DNA from: Sphingomonas endophytica
Lineage (GTDB): Bacteria; Pseudomonadota; Alphaproteobacteria; Sphingomonadales; Sphingomonadaceae
NCBI RefSeq assembly: GCF_001476895.1
Contig: NZ_LDTB01000019.1
Location: 1-39,179 of the forward strand
Direction: 5' to 3'
Length of the DNA: 39,179 nucleotides
The translations under genes were made by a program, and so were the position numbers. The first letter of the stretch is position 1. The number at the start of each line of letters is the position of its first letter. Under the pieces are notes generated by a model that was not told the DNA's origin, did no database searches, and saw nothing but the letters and a program-made list of their open reading frames with translations. Shown here piece after piece: positions 32,548 to 39,179 of the stretch.

Positions 32548-33216
32548 ATGCTGATCGACCATGAGCAGTTCCACGACGCCCTCGTGGCAGCCGGCAGCAT
32601 GTCGGCGGAACAGCTGCGCAGCCAGACGGGCAGCGGCAGATCGCGTTCGTACTTCGTGCGCGCGAATGGTCGAACCTATCCCATGAAGGCGATCATGCGT
32701 CTTGCCTATGTGCGAGCCGGCATCGGCTGGGACGGACCCCAGTCAAGGGACGCGGCGGCGGAGCTACGCCCCCGTTTCGACATCGTGCATGTCACCGGTC
32801 AGGCGGAAGAGGAGCGCCTCCGGCGTCAACGGGAGAGCGTGGAGCGCTGGGCTCGCCCCGGCCAGGGCCGCTTCCGTGCCGCGGTGATCGAGCTGTACGA
32901 TGGTACCTGCCCGATCAGCGGCTGCGACGTGCTTGAGGTCCTCGACGCCAGTCACCTACAGGGTGTCGCAGACGACGGCGACGACGATGCCCGTAACGGC
33001 TGGCTGCTGCGGACCGACCTGCACCGGCTCTTCGACGCACTCCTCATGTCGATCGATCCCGATACGGGACGTGCAGTCTTCGCGCCCGAGGTGGCAGACA
33101 GCTACCGGCACCTTCACGGGTCGCTGCCCAATCTTCCGGAAGGCGGACCACGCCCGATCGACTTCATGGAACACTGGCAACGATTCAACGGGCGCCGTAC
33201 CGCGCCGGGCGAATAG
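32548..33216 (+). CDS. HNH endonuclease
   Basis: Predicted DNA nuclease of 222 residues. Seen: an N-terminal module with SYFVRANGRTYPMKAIMRLAYVRAG (35-58), a pattern found ahead of nuclease domains in several restriction-type HNH proteins; a charged linker (86-105); and a C-terminal HNH domain with CPISGCDVLEVLDASHL (His136), RNGW (Asn150) and DLHRLFD (His159). Two Cys (121, 126) could bind zinc. No upstream binding site is visible, and the start lies six bases from the edge of an IS scrap, so the original promoter and perhaps the first codons have been replaced. It is followed at 99 bp by the ATPase gene on the same strand. The restriction role is inferred. Confidence 0.8.
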   Translation: MLIDHEQFHDALVAAGSMSAEQLRSQTGSGRSRSYFVRANGRTYPMKAIMRLAYVRAGIGWDGPQSRDAAAELRPRFDIVHVTGQAEEERLRRQRESVERWARPGQGRFRAAVIELYDGTCPISGCDVLEVLDASHLQGVADDGDDDARNGWLLRTDLHRLFDALLMSIDPDTGRAVFAPEVADSYRHLHGSLPNLPEGGPRPIDFMEHWQRFNGRRTAPGE

Positions 33217-33315
33217 TCCAGCGGCACCGACCCTCCTGACCCGAGCCGTGCCAAGAGCAGCGGCACGGGAGCCCGCTATTCATCTCGACATCCCAGTCCG
33301 GCCCATGCACAATTC

Positions 33316-35502
33316 ATGCAGCGCCTCTTCCAGCATCGGGTACGACCAATAAGCCAGCCACCATCCGAACAGCTCAGCTTCCGGCCCCGTGCCCGACTGC
33401 TTCAGCTGCTGGGCGACCAGCTGATCGGCACGCCCCGGCTCGCCGTGTTCGAGCTCGTCAAGAACGCCTATGACGCCGACGCCGAGGAGGTGAAGGTCGT
33501 CATCGACGGTATCGCGACCGGCTCGCCTTCGATCACCGTGACGGACGATGGCGACGGCATGTCGCCCGACACGGTCCGAGACATCTGGCTGGTGCCGGCG
33601 CACGACCACAAGGAGATCCAACGCAGGGCGATGCGCCGGACCCGGCTCAATCGCCTGCCGCTCGGCGAGAAGGGCGTAGGACGCTTCGCGGTCCACAAGC
33701 TGGGCGATCACATCGAGCTGGTGACGCGCGCCGCTGGCGAGCAGGAAGTCGTCGTCGTGATCGACTGGAGCGCGCTGATCGCCAAGCCGTTCCTGTCCGA
33801 TGCGACCGTCGAGGTCGTCACGCGGGATCCAGAGGTGTTCAAGGGGCAGGCGACCGGCACGCGGATCACGATGACGGAGCTGCGTGACCGCAAGTGGACG
33901 CGTGGTGACGTCCGGCGGCTGCAGCGGCAGATCACCTCCATCTCCTCGCCGTTCGCCACCCGGTCGGACAGATTCGAGGCGACACTCTCGGTGCCGGAAC
34001 ACGAGGACTGGGTAGCGGGCGTTCCCGACGTCGAAGCGCTTCTCGCCAGGGCACCGTGGAAGTTCAGCTTCACGTTCGAGAACGGCCGCCTCAGTTATCA
34101 GTACGACTTCCGCGGCGTGACGGGCATCAAGCTCGCTGCCCGTCATGTCGAGAAGACCGATCAGCTGCTGCAGATCGTTCCGGAACGCGACGACGACACT
34201 CCTGGCGGTGCCCGTGGACCGCGGCAGGTGACCGCCGACGCCGCGCTGGCGACCGGCATCGGTCCCGTCACCGGCACATTCTACGTCTACGACCGAGATC
34301 AAGCCATCCTGAAAAAGCTCGGCGACAGCCAGCTCGTGACCGGGTTCCTCGACGAGAACGGCGGCGTCCGCGTCTATCGCGACGGCATCCGGGTCTACAA
34401 CTACGGCGAGCCCGGCGACGACTGGCTGGGGCTCGACCTTCGACGCGTCAACACGCCTACCCGCAACATCAGCCGCAACATCGTCGTCGGTGCGCTGGAC
34501 CTGAAGCTGGAGAGCAGCGATGGTCTGACGGAGAAGACGAATCGCGAGGGCTTCGTCGAGAACGACGCCTACCGCCGATTCCGGCAGATCGTCTTGGGCG
34601 CGCTGGCGCTGCTCGAAACCGAGCGCAAGATCGACAAGGACAACATCCGCGTCCTTGTCGACACTGGCAGGGATCCGGAAACCGACCGCATCCGTAGACC
34701 GCTCGCCGAGCTGCGCGCCGCGGCCAGCCGTCACAAGCTGTCGGCGGAAATGGACCCGCTGATCAACAGGGTAGAGCGCGACTACGAGGAAATGCGCGAG
34801 ACGATGCTCCGGGCGGGGCTCTCCGGCATGAACCTCGCGGTCGTCTTCCACGAGATCGAGCAGGGCGTAAGGGTCCTGTACGATGCCATCGAGGCGGGCG
34901 GTAATCCGGGTGCCATCCAGACGCAGGCCAAGGAACTGGTGCGCATCCTCGACGGCTTCACCGAGCTGCTGCGCAAGGGCGACAGGAAGCCCCACAGCCT
35001 CAAGAACCTCGTGCGTCGGGTCCGCGACATCAACAGGATCCGCTTCCGGACGCACGGGGTTCGACTTGCCGCGCCGATGCTGGAGGAGGACGCGCCCGAT
35101 CTCGAACCGAGCTTCGCCTTCAGCCTCGCGCTTGGCGCGCTCAACAACCTGCTCGACAACGCCTTCTACTGGATGCGCTTCCGCTGGCCCGAGGACGATG
35201 GCCCGCCCCCCGACCGTTCGCCGCGCGCGGTGTGGATGGGCATCAGCCACGACATAGCGGAAGGACCGGCGATCGTGATCGCCGACACCGGCCCGGGGCT
35301 CCAGGACGACCCCGAACGCCTGACCCGGCCGTTCTTCAGTCGCCGCCCGGACGGGATGGGCGTGGGCCTCTACTACGCCAACATGGTGATGGAGCTGAAC
35401 GGCGGACGGCTGGCCTTCCCCGATCGGGAGGACGCCGGAGTGCCGGAGGAATTCGACGGCGCCGTGATCGCGCTGGTCTTTGCGAAACCGAAGAGGAACT
35501 GA
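33316..35502 (+). CDS. Double-GHKL ATPase with histidine-kinase-like core
   Basis: Large protein of 728 residues. First GHKL (Hsp90/MutL/MORC-like) domain: N-box AVFELVKNAYDADA with Asn50, metal/nucleotide motif TDDGDGM (77-82) and lid GEKGVGRFAVHKLG (117-130). The middle (about 190-450) is mixed with no domain I recognise. A DHp-like helix pair carries VVFHEIEQG with candidate phospho-accepting His512, followed by a second HATPase domain with NNLLDNAF (Asn615), ADTGPGL (Asp657) and GMGVGLYYANMVM. No signal peptide or membrane helix is seen, so it is cytosolic. Its stop overlaps the start of the receiver gene (TGATG), as in kinase/regulator pairs. The start at 33316 has no good binding site; the first 20 residues may not be real. 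Function unknown; a defence sensor is a hypothesis. Confidence 0.8.
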   Translation: MQRLFQHRVRPISQPPSEQLSFRPRARLLQLLGDQLIGTPRLAVFELVKNAYDADAEEVKVVIDGIATGSPSITVTDDGDGMSPDTVRDIWLVPAHDHKEIQRRAMRRTRLNRLPLGEKGVGRFAVHKLGDHIELVTRAAGEQEVVVVIDWSALIAKPFLSDATVEVVTRDPEVFKGQATGTRITMTELRDRKWTRGDVRRLQRQITSISSPFATRSDRFEATLSVPEHEDWVAGVPDVEALLARAPWKFSFTFENGRLSYQYDFRGVTGIKLAARHVEKTDQLLQIVPERDDDTPGGARGPRQVTADAALATGIGPVTGTFYVYDRDQAILKKLGDSQLVTGFLDENGGVRVYRDGIRVYNYGEPGDDWLGLDLRRVNTPTRNISRNIVVGALDLKLESSDGLTEKTNREGFVENDAYRRFRQIVLGALALLETERKIDKDNIRVLVDTGRDPETDRIRRPLAELRAAASRHKLSAEMDPLINRVERDYEEMRETMLRAGLSGMNLAVVFHEIEQGVRVLYDAIEAGGNPGAIQTQAKELVRILDGFTELLRKGDRKPHSLKNLVRRVRDINRIRFRTHGVRLAAPMLEEDAPDLEPSFAFSLALGALNNLLDNAFYWMRFRWPEDDGPPPDRSPRAVWMGISHDIAEGPAIVIADTGPGLQDDPERLTRPFFSRRPDGMGVGLYYANMVMELNGGRLAFPDREDAGVPEEFDGAVIALVFAKPKRN

Positions 35503-36851
35503 TGTTCGCCGCCCCGCGCTTCCTGGCCGTCGACGACAAGCCCGAGCACCTGACAGCGATCCTGGAGACCTTCCAGCGGCTCGGGGCACCCTGCATGGGC
35601 ATCCAGTTCGACGCGGCTCAGCCTCTGGAGAAGATTGCCTTTCGCGGGGTCCGCGCCCTGTTCCTCGATCTTCATCTCATCACGGGCGTGAAGACCACCG
35701 ACGACAAGCAGCACTTCGCCAACATCGCCTCGATCCTCGAGGAGAACATCAGCGAGATCGGCGGTCCGTTCATTCTGATCCTCTGGACGGAACACGCCCA
35801 GCTGGCCGCCGCCCTTACCGACTATCTCGACCAGTCTCTCGACGCGGACAAGCCATGGTGCCGGCCACTTGCGGTGATGGCGCTGGCGAAGGAGAAGTTC
35901 ATCAACGTCGGAACCGGGGCGACGGAAGCTGCCGACGAGCTCCGCCAGGCCGTCGAGGCTGCCCTGGACGGCAATCCGCAGCTTGCGGCTCTGATCGGAT
36001 GGGAAACGGACGTCCTTGCGGCGGCGGGCGAGACGCTGTCCTCGCTGACCTCCCTTGTCCCGGCGGCCAGTCGGACGACCGCCGCGTTCGGCGGTGCGCT
36101 CGACGAGGTCCTGAGCCGGCTTGCCGTAGAGGCGGTCGGCAAGAAACACGTCGCCGACGACCCTCGCGCGGCAGTGACCGGTGCGCTCGCGCCGATCCTG
36201 GCGGATCGGATCGTGAACCAGGATGGCGGTGGCCCGACTGCCGCACTGTGGGCGAAGGCCGTGACCAGGCACGGCCAGAAGCAGCTGCCCCAGGCGACGC
36301 CGGCGGAGGCCGGAGGCATCAACCGCATGCTTCACGTCGCAGTGGCTGGTCCCGAGCGGATCGCCCCAGCGGACTGGGGTGCCGTGAGCGAGGTGCCGGC
36401 AGATATCTGGACGGACAAGGCGCTTACCGACGTGCTCGGCGTCGACATCGACCATCTGCTCAGGGCGGAGTTCAAGGTCCATCGCGACCACCACGCGCTG
36501 TGTCGGCCAAGGCTCGTCCGGATCGGCGCGGTATGCGATCACGCGCAGAAGCGTCCGGGTCCGATCCCATTCCTGTTCGCCGTCGAAATACCCGGGACCG
36601 TCGCACGCCTGGCCGGGCCTGACGGGAAGGTAGTTCCACCGGCTGCGGAATGGCGCTCGCCCGTTCTGACCCTGCCAACGGTTGCCGACCCGTTCGTGCT
36701 GCACGTGAACAGCCGGTTCGAGATGAACCGTCCCGCGGCCGCTACGGGAGCATGGAAGGCGATCTACCGCCTACGCGAACAGCTCCTCATGCAGCTCATC
36801 GGGCACACTGCCGCCTACGTCGGCCGACCCGGCATCGTTCGTCTCCCCTGA
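35502..36851 (+). CDS. Receiver-domain protein with large unknown C-terminal region
   Basis: Protein of 449 residues translationally coupled to the ATPase/kinase gene. The N-terminal 130 residues carry the receiver landmarks: acidic pair Asp11-Asp12 in FLAVDDKPEH, phospho-acceptor Asp56 in ALFLDLHLI, Thr96 in LILWTEH and a Lys near 129-131 in ALAKEKF. The region from about 140 to 449 is not a DNA-binding output domain that I recognise; it contains an Ala/Thr-rich helical stretch and ends VLHVNSRFEMNRPA, LREQLLMQLIGHTAAYVGRPG. The last 81 bases also encode the C-terminus of the methyltransferase on the opposite strand. The C-terminal region is the likely effector or partner-binding part (inference). 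Confidence 0.78.
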   Translation: MFAAPRFLAVDDKPEHLTAILETFQRLGAPCMGIQFDAAQPLEKIAFRGVRALFLDLHLITGVKTTDDKQHFANIASILEENISEIGGPFILILWTEHAQLAAALTDYLDQSLDADKPWCRPLAVMALAKEKFINVGTGATEAADELRQAVEAALDGNPQLAALIGWETDVLAAAGETLSSLTSLVPAASRTTAAFGGALDEVLSRLAVEAVGKKHVADDPRAAVTGALAPILADRIVNQDGGGPTAALWAKAVTRHGQKQLPQATPAEAGGINRMLHVAVAGPERIAPADWGAVSEVPADIWTDKALTDVLGVDIDHLLRAEFKVHRDHHALCRPRLVRIGAVCDHAQKRPGPIPFLFAVEIPGTVARLAGPDGKVVPPAAEWRSPVLTLPTVADPFVLHVNSRFEMNRPAAATGAWKAIYRLREQLLMQLIGHTAAYVGRPGIVRLP

Positions 36852-37793
36852 TCCCGTCAGCGCGCGCACGACCGCTTCCATGACGGGCGGGCAGACGCCG
36901 TTGCCGAGCAGGCGCACCCGATCGCGGCGCGTGCCATGGTTCAGCAGGTAGCCCGGCGGCAGCCCCATGGCTCGCCGCAGCTCCGGCACCTGCAGCATGC
37001 GCATCCGAGGACCATCGGGACTAGGCGTGACCAGCGCGAACCGGTCGACGGTCGTGATCGTGCGCAGCGGGCGGTCGAGCGGCTGCCATCCACCACTTCC
37101 GTCCGTGCCGTAGTACACCAGCAGGAACGGCGTCTCCCGTCCCAGCGCCTGGAAGGCGCGCTCGGCTCGCGCGAGCGTCCCGGCGGCTCGGCCGGGACGG
37201 TCGAGCAGCGTCGTCTTCCATGTACCCGCCGGGTCGAGGATGGCCGATGCCGGTACTGGTGTCACCGTTCCCGCAGGTACCAGACGTGGAGCCCGCTCCC
37301 GGTCGCCAACGATGAAAAGCCGCCGTCTGCTCTGCGGCACGCCGATGGTGCTGGCGTCTATCACCTGCTCGCCCAACTTGTAGCCCAGCGCCTCGAGTTC
37401 GCGCTTCAGCTCCGCGTAGCGCGACCATGGCCGCATGTGGACGACATTCTCCATGACCAGCCACCGTGGCGAAAAGGCCTTGGCATATTCCACTGCGGAC
37501 ATGGCCGTTGCGCGGCTTTCTTCGCTGCGCGGCGCGGATCCCTTCGCACAGGTGTGGTTGGTGCATTCCGGCGACGCCAGGAGCAGGTCGACGTCGCCGA
37601 CCCGGGCGTGAAGGGCACTGACGTCGATCTCTTCGAGCCGAGCGGTCACCACATGCGCGTCAGGATAGTTGTCCCGATAGCTCGCGGTCGCCACCGCATC
37701 CATGTCGACAGCGCCACGCATCGTCACGCCGGCGGCGCGCGCGCCTGCGCTGCTGCCCCCCGCGCCACAGAAAATATCCAATCCCGTTATCAC
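36771..37793 (-). CDS. DNA cytosine-5 methyltransferase (Dcm family)
   Basis: AdoMet-dependent DNA methyltransferase of 340 residues making 5-methylcytosine. Seen: motif I DIFCGAGGSSAG, catalytic Cys77 in a SPEC version of motif IV (ASPECTNH in place of PPCQ), motif VI MENV (115-117), motif VIII SRRRLFIVG and motif X LGNGVCPPV. The target-recognition region between VIII and X is short, so the recognised sequence is probably simple but cannot be predicted. GTG 37793 is chosen (GGAGGG upstream). It lies 88 bp after vsr on the same strand, the usual Dcm/Vsr pairing. No classical cognate restriction enzyme is adjacent; the HNH gene is the only nuclease candidate. Its 3' end overlaps the receiver gene by 81 bp, tail to tail. 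Confidence 0.92.
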   Translation of the reverse strand: MITGLDIFCGAGGSSAGARAAGVTMRGAVDMDAVATASYRDNYPDAHVVTARLEEIDVSALHARVGDVDLLLASPECTNHTCAKGSAPRSEESRATAMSAVEYAKAFSPRWLVMENVVHMRPWSRYAELKRELEALGYKLGEQVIDASTIGVPQSRRRLFIVGDRERAPRLVPAGTVTPVPASAILDPAGTWKTTLLDRPGRAAGTLARAERAFQALGRETPFLLVYYGTDGSGGWQPLDRPLRTITTVDRFALVTPSPDGPRMRMLQVPELRRAMGLPPGYLLNHGTRRDRVRLLGNGVCPPVMEAVVRALTGSGETNDAGSADVGGSVPDELHEELFA

Positions 37794-37881
37794 GTCGCCC
37801 TCCGCTTATGGAAGGCTACCAGGTTATCCGGTGAGCCGCCAGGCTCGACCGCCAGCAGCGGAAGCGATTGTCGCGCCGACG

Positions 37882-38304
37882 CTACGCCTGATCGAACATT
37901 GCGTCCAGGCGACGGGACAGGGTATTCGCATCGCGGGCTTCGCATTCCCAGATCGTCTCCACCCGCCAGCCGGCCTGGATCAGCGCCTCCGTTGCCTTCC
38001 TGTCCCTAGCGACGTTCGCATCGAACTTGTTCTTCCAGAACTCGGGGCGGGTGCCGGGCGTGGTACATCCGCGACATCCCGGGTGCCTGTGCCAGAAGCA
38101 TCCATGCACGAACACCACGAGCCTTCGCCCGGGAAGAACGACGTCGGGCGTTCCCGGCAGGTCGCGGCGGTGCAGCCGGAAGCGCAACCCGCGCGCATGC
38201 ATGGCTCGCCTGACGATCATCTCGGGGCCGGTATCCCGTCCCCTGATTCGACGCATGTTCTCGCTGCGGCGCTTCGGATCGATCCGATCCAAGCTCAGGC
38301 CCAA
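37882..38304 (-). CDS. vsr: Very short patch repair endonuclease Vsr
   Basis: Mismatch endonuclease of 140 residues that nicks beside T:G mismatches created when 5-methylcytosine deaminates. Seen: KRRSENMRRIRGRDTGPE at the N-terminus, catalytic Asp54 in GTPDVVLPGRRLVVFVHGCFWHRHPGC with its His cluster, zinc-type Cys (69, 77, 80), and EFWKNKFDANVARDRK. The start is a TTG at 38304 with AGGGA upstream; no in-frame ATG fits before the conserved region. It is placed between the unknown acidic protein and the methyltransferase, whose lesions it would repair. Confidence 0.92.
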   Translation of the reverse strand: MGLSLDRIDPKRRSENMRRIRGRDTGPEMIVRRAMHARGLRFRLHRRDLPGTPDVVLPGRRLVVFVHGCFWHRHPGCRGCTTPGTRPEFWKNKFDANVARDRKATEALIQAGWRVETIWECEARDANTLSRRLDAMFDQA

Positions 38305-38344
38305 TGTCCCTGCGGACGACCGCTCCGGCTGATCGTCCCGACCT

Positions 38345-38923
38345 TCATTTCACCGGCGGCAGCGCCTCGAAACCCGCGCGATCCTCGATAAGTGCCGCAG
38401 CGAAAATCGGCATCCTGTCAATGGCGTCCGCATAGACGACCACCGCACCGTCGGGGTCGTTCTCAATTCCGACGCCGGCCCGTTCGGCCGCGCCGAGAAG
38501 CAGCGGCACGTGCTGCCGACGTGCGTAGAAGGCGACGAGAGGGTAACGCTCGTGATGATGGTCACCATAGGCACCACCGTTGCAGCTCGAGACGGTAATG
38601 CAGCCTGCGGCCGAAAGAGCTGCCACCGTCGAGGCGATGCCGAGGTCGATCAGTACCATCAGCCCGGGATCTTCCTCAAGCTCCTCCTCGATGACTGTCC
38701 ACTCGGCGTCCGGATCGTCGGCTCGCTCGATGCGGTCGATGATCCCGCGTTCTTCATCAGCGATATCGACCGCTTCAGCCCAGGAGATATGGCGGAGATC
38801 CACGTACTCATGATTGCCTCCCAACCGGCCGCCTTCCTGCCGCTGGTCTAGTGCAGGCCAGCCAAGACGGGTGCAGTCCACGGCACGCACAATCTCGATG
38901 TCGAAGTGGATCTGTTCGCTCAT
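38345..38923 (-). CDS. Acidic protein of unknown function beside vsr
   Basis: I do not recognise a named family. The 192-residue product is acidic. The first half is rich in Asp/Glu (ERADDPDAEWTVIEEELEEDPG). A conserved-looking centre reads ITVSSCNGGAYGDHHHERYPLVAFYARR (about 110-137); the Cys, the triple His and the following Glu could bind metal. The tail is hydrophobic and helical. No signal peptide is seen. It is 40 bp upstream of vsr on the same strand and probably the first gene of an orf-vsr-dcm operon. ATG 38923 is chosen; a TTG three bases earlier is also open. Confidence 0.7.
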   Translation of the reverse strand: MSEQIHFDIEIVRAVDCTRLGWPALDQRQEGGRLGGNHEYVDLRHISWAEAVDIADEERGIIDRIERADDPDAEWTVIEEELEEDPGLMVLIDLGIASTVAALSAAGCITVSSCNGGAYGDHHHERYPLVAFYARRQHVPLLLGAAERAGVGIENDPDGAVVVYADAIDRMPIFAAALIEDRAGFEALPPVK

Positions 38924-39179
38924 CAATGCCGTGATACCGCCCTTGAACGATTCCGGAAAGTGACACCGTCCTGATTAGGACGGCTGGTCCGCCAATCCTA
39001 CTCCTGGTCACTGACCCCGGGTTCGATCGGCGCGGCGCAGATCGGGCACGAATGTTCGAAAAAGAATAACGGGACAGGCCGGGCGCTTTTACAGGATGGT
39101 GCCTAACCCATTGATCTTACTGCGCCTCGGATCGACATTTTTTACAGCTTTACGTATCGAGTGACGTGACCCCCGGGTT
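38924..39179. other. Right edge without a recognised gene
   Basis: No coding region is supported. A 7-bp hairpin (38966-38972 with 38977-38983, loop GATT) lies about 45 bp before the acidic-protein start and may shape its leader. TGACCCCGGGTT-like strings occur at about 39012-39023 and at the window end (39167-39179). A TTTTTTACAGCTTTACG stretch near 39139-39155 is AT-rich relative to the surroundings and may be a promoter region or element end. Confidence 0.4.

Noticed and set aside
39012..39179. TGACCCCGGGTT-like repeats at the right edge as element ends
   Set aside because: The two copies differ by one base in length, the stretch between them has no transposase, and the window ends inside the second copy.
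1..39179. CRISPR array, rRNA or tRNA genes
   Set aside because: No regularly spaced direct repeats and no recognisable rRNA or complete tRNA structure were found on either strand.

Overview
This is GC-rich DNA with very long antisense open frames. The gene set (a large SusC-like TonB receptor beside a tryptophan-halogenase-like flavoprotein, extracellular glycosidases, rpiB-glyA-nrdR, a gene-transfer-agent-type spike protein) points to an alphaproteobacterium, most likely a sphingomonad such as Sphingomonas. That assignment is inferred from gene content; the window contains no rRNA or tRNA gene.

Layout. 1-4.4 kb: a spike-base protein and an SGNH hydrolase that may form a virion-type head spike, a strong terminator hairpin, then a GMC oxidoreductase overlapping an SDR-type epimerase. 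4.5-7.1 kb: dctA with its terminator, an AT-rich spacer and a regulator with two helix-turn-helix segments. 7.1-16.2 kb: mostly housekeeping (trmJ, nrdR, a 63-residue membrane protein, glyA, rpiB, a small lipoprotein, a citrate-lyase-like aldolase overlapping an FMN reductase, a class A penicillin-binding protein).

14.7-31.9 kb is a carbohydrate-utilisation region. A halogenase-like protein and a TonB receptor (minus strand) diverge from a GH30 endo-beta-1,6-galactanase-like enzyme and a GH43 enzyme, which suggests arabinogalactan-type glycans. Next is a ruin in which a TonB-receptor fragment is fused to a GH39 fragment. Beyond it are FCD/GntR regulator 1, a four-gene minus-strand operon with overlapping ends (GH39, MFS transporter, rhamnonate-dehydratase-like enzyme, beta-hydroxyacid dehydrogenase), FCD/GntR regulator 2 and a PQQ-type aldose dehydrogenase lipoprotein. 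The module 'GH39 leftward, FCD regulator rightward' occurs twice, once decayed and once intact, as expected of an old segmental duplication. Sites fitting the FadR-type pattern T.GT(N3)AC.A lie at the GH30 start, around the TonB-receptor promoter (two near-matches) and between GH39 and regulator 2, so one regulator family may control the region.

32.0-38.9 kb is an accessory island. Mosaic IS3-family scraps abut an HNH nuclease within a few bases. Then come a protein with two GHKL ATPase modules and a histidine-kinase-like core, and a receiver-domain protein whose start overlaps its stop. Facing them are a 5-methylcytosine DNA methyltransferase (sharing 81 bp of coding sequence tail to tail with the receiver gene), a Vsr mismatch endonuclease and an acidic protein of unknown function. 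I read this as a candidate defence system in which a phosphorelay-like ATPase/receiver pair is combined with an HNH nuclease and a Dcm/Vsr module. It is the most interesting part of the window; the functional link between its parts is inference from position.
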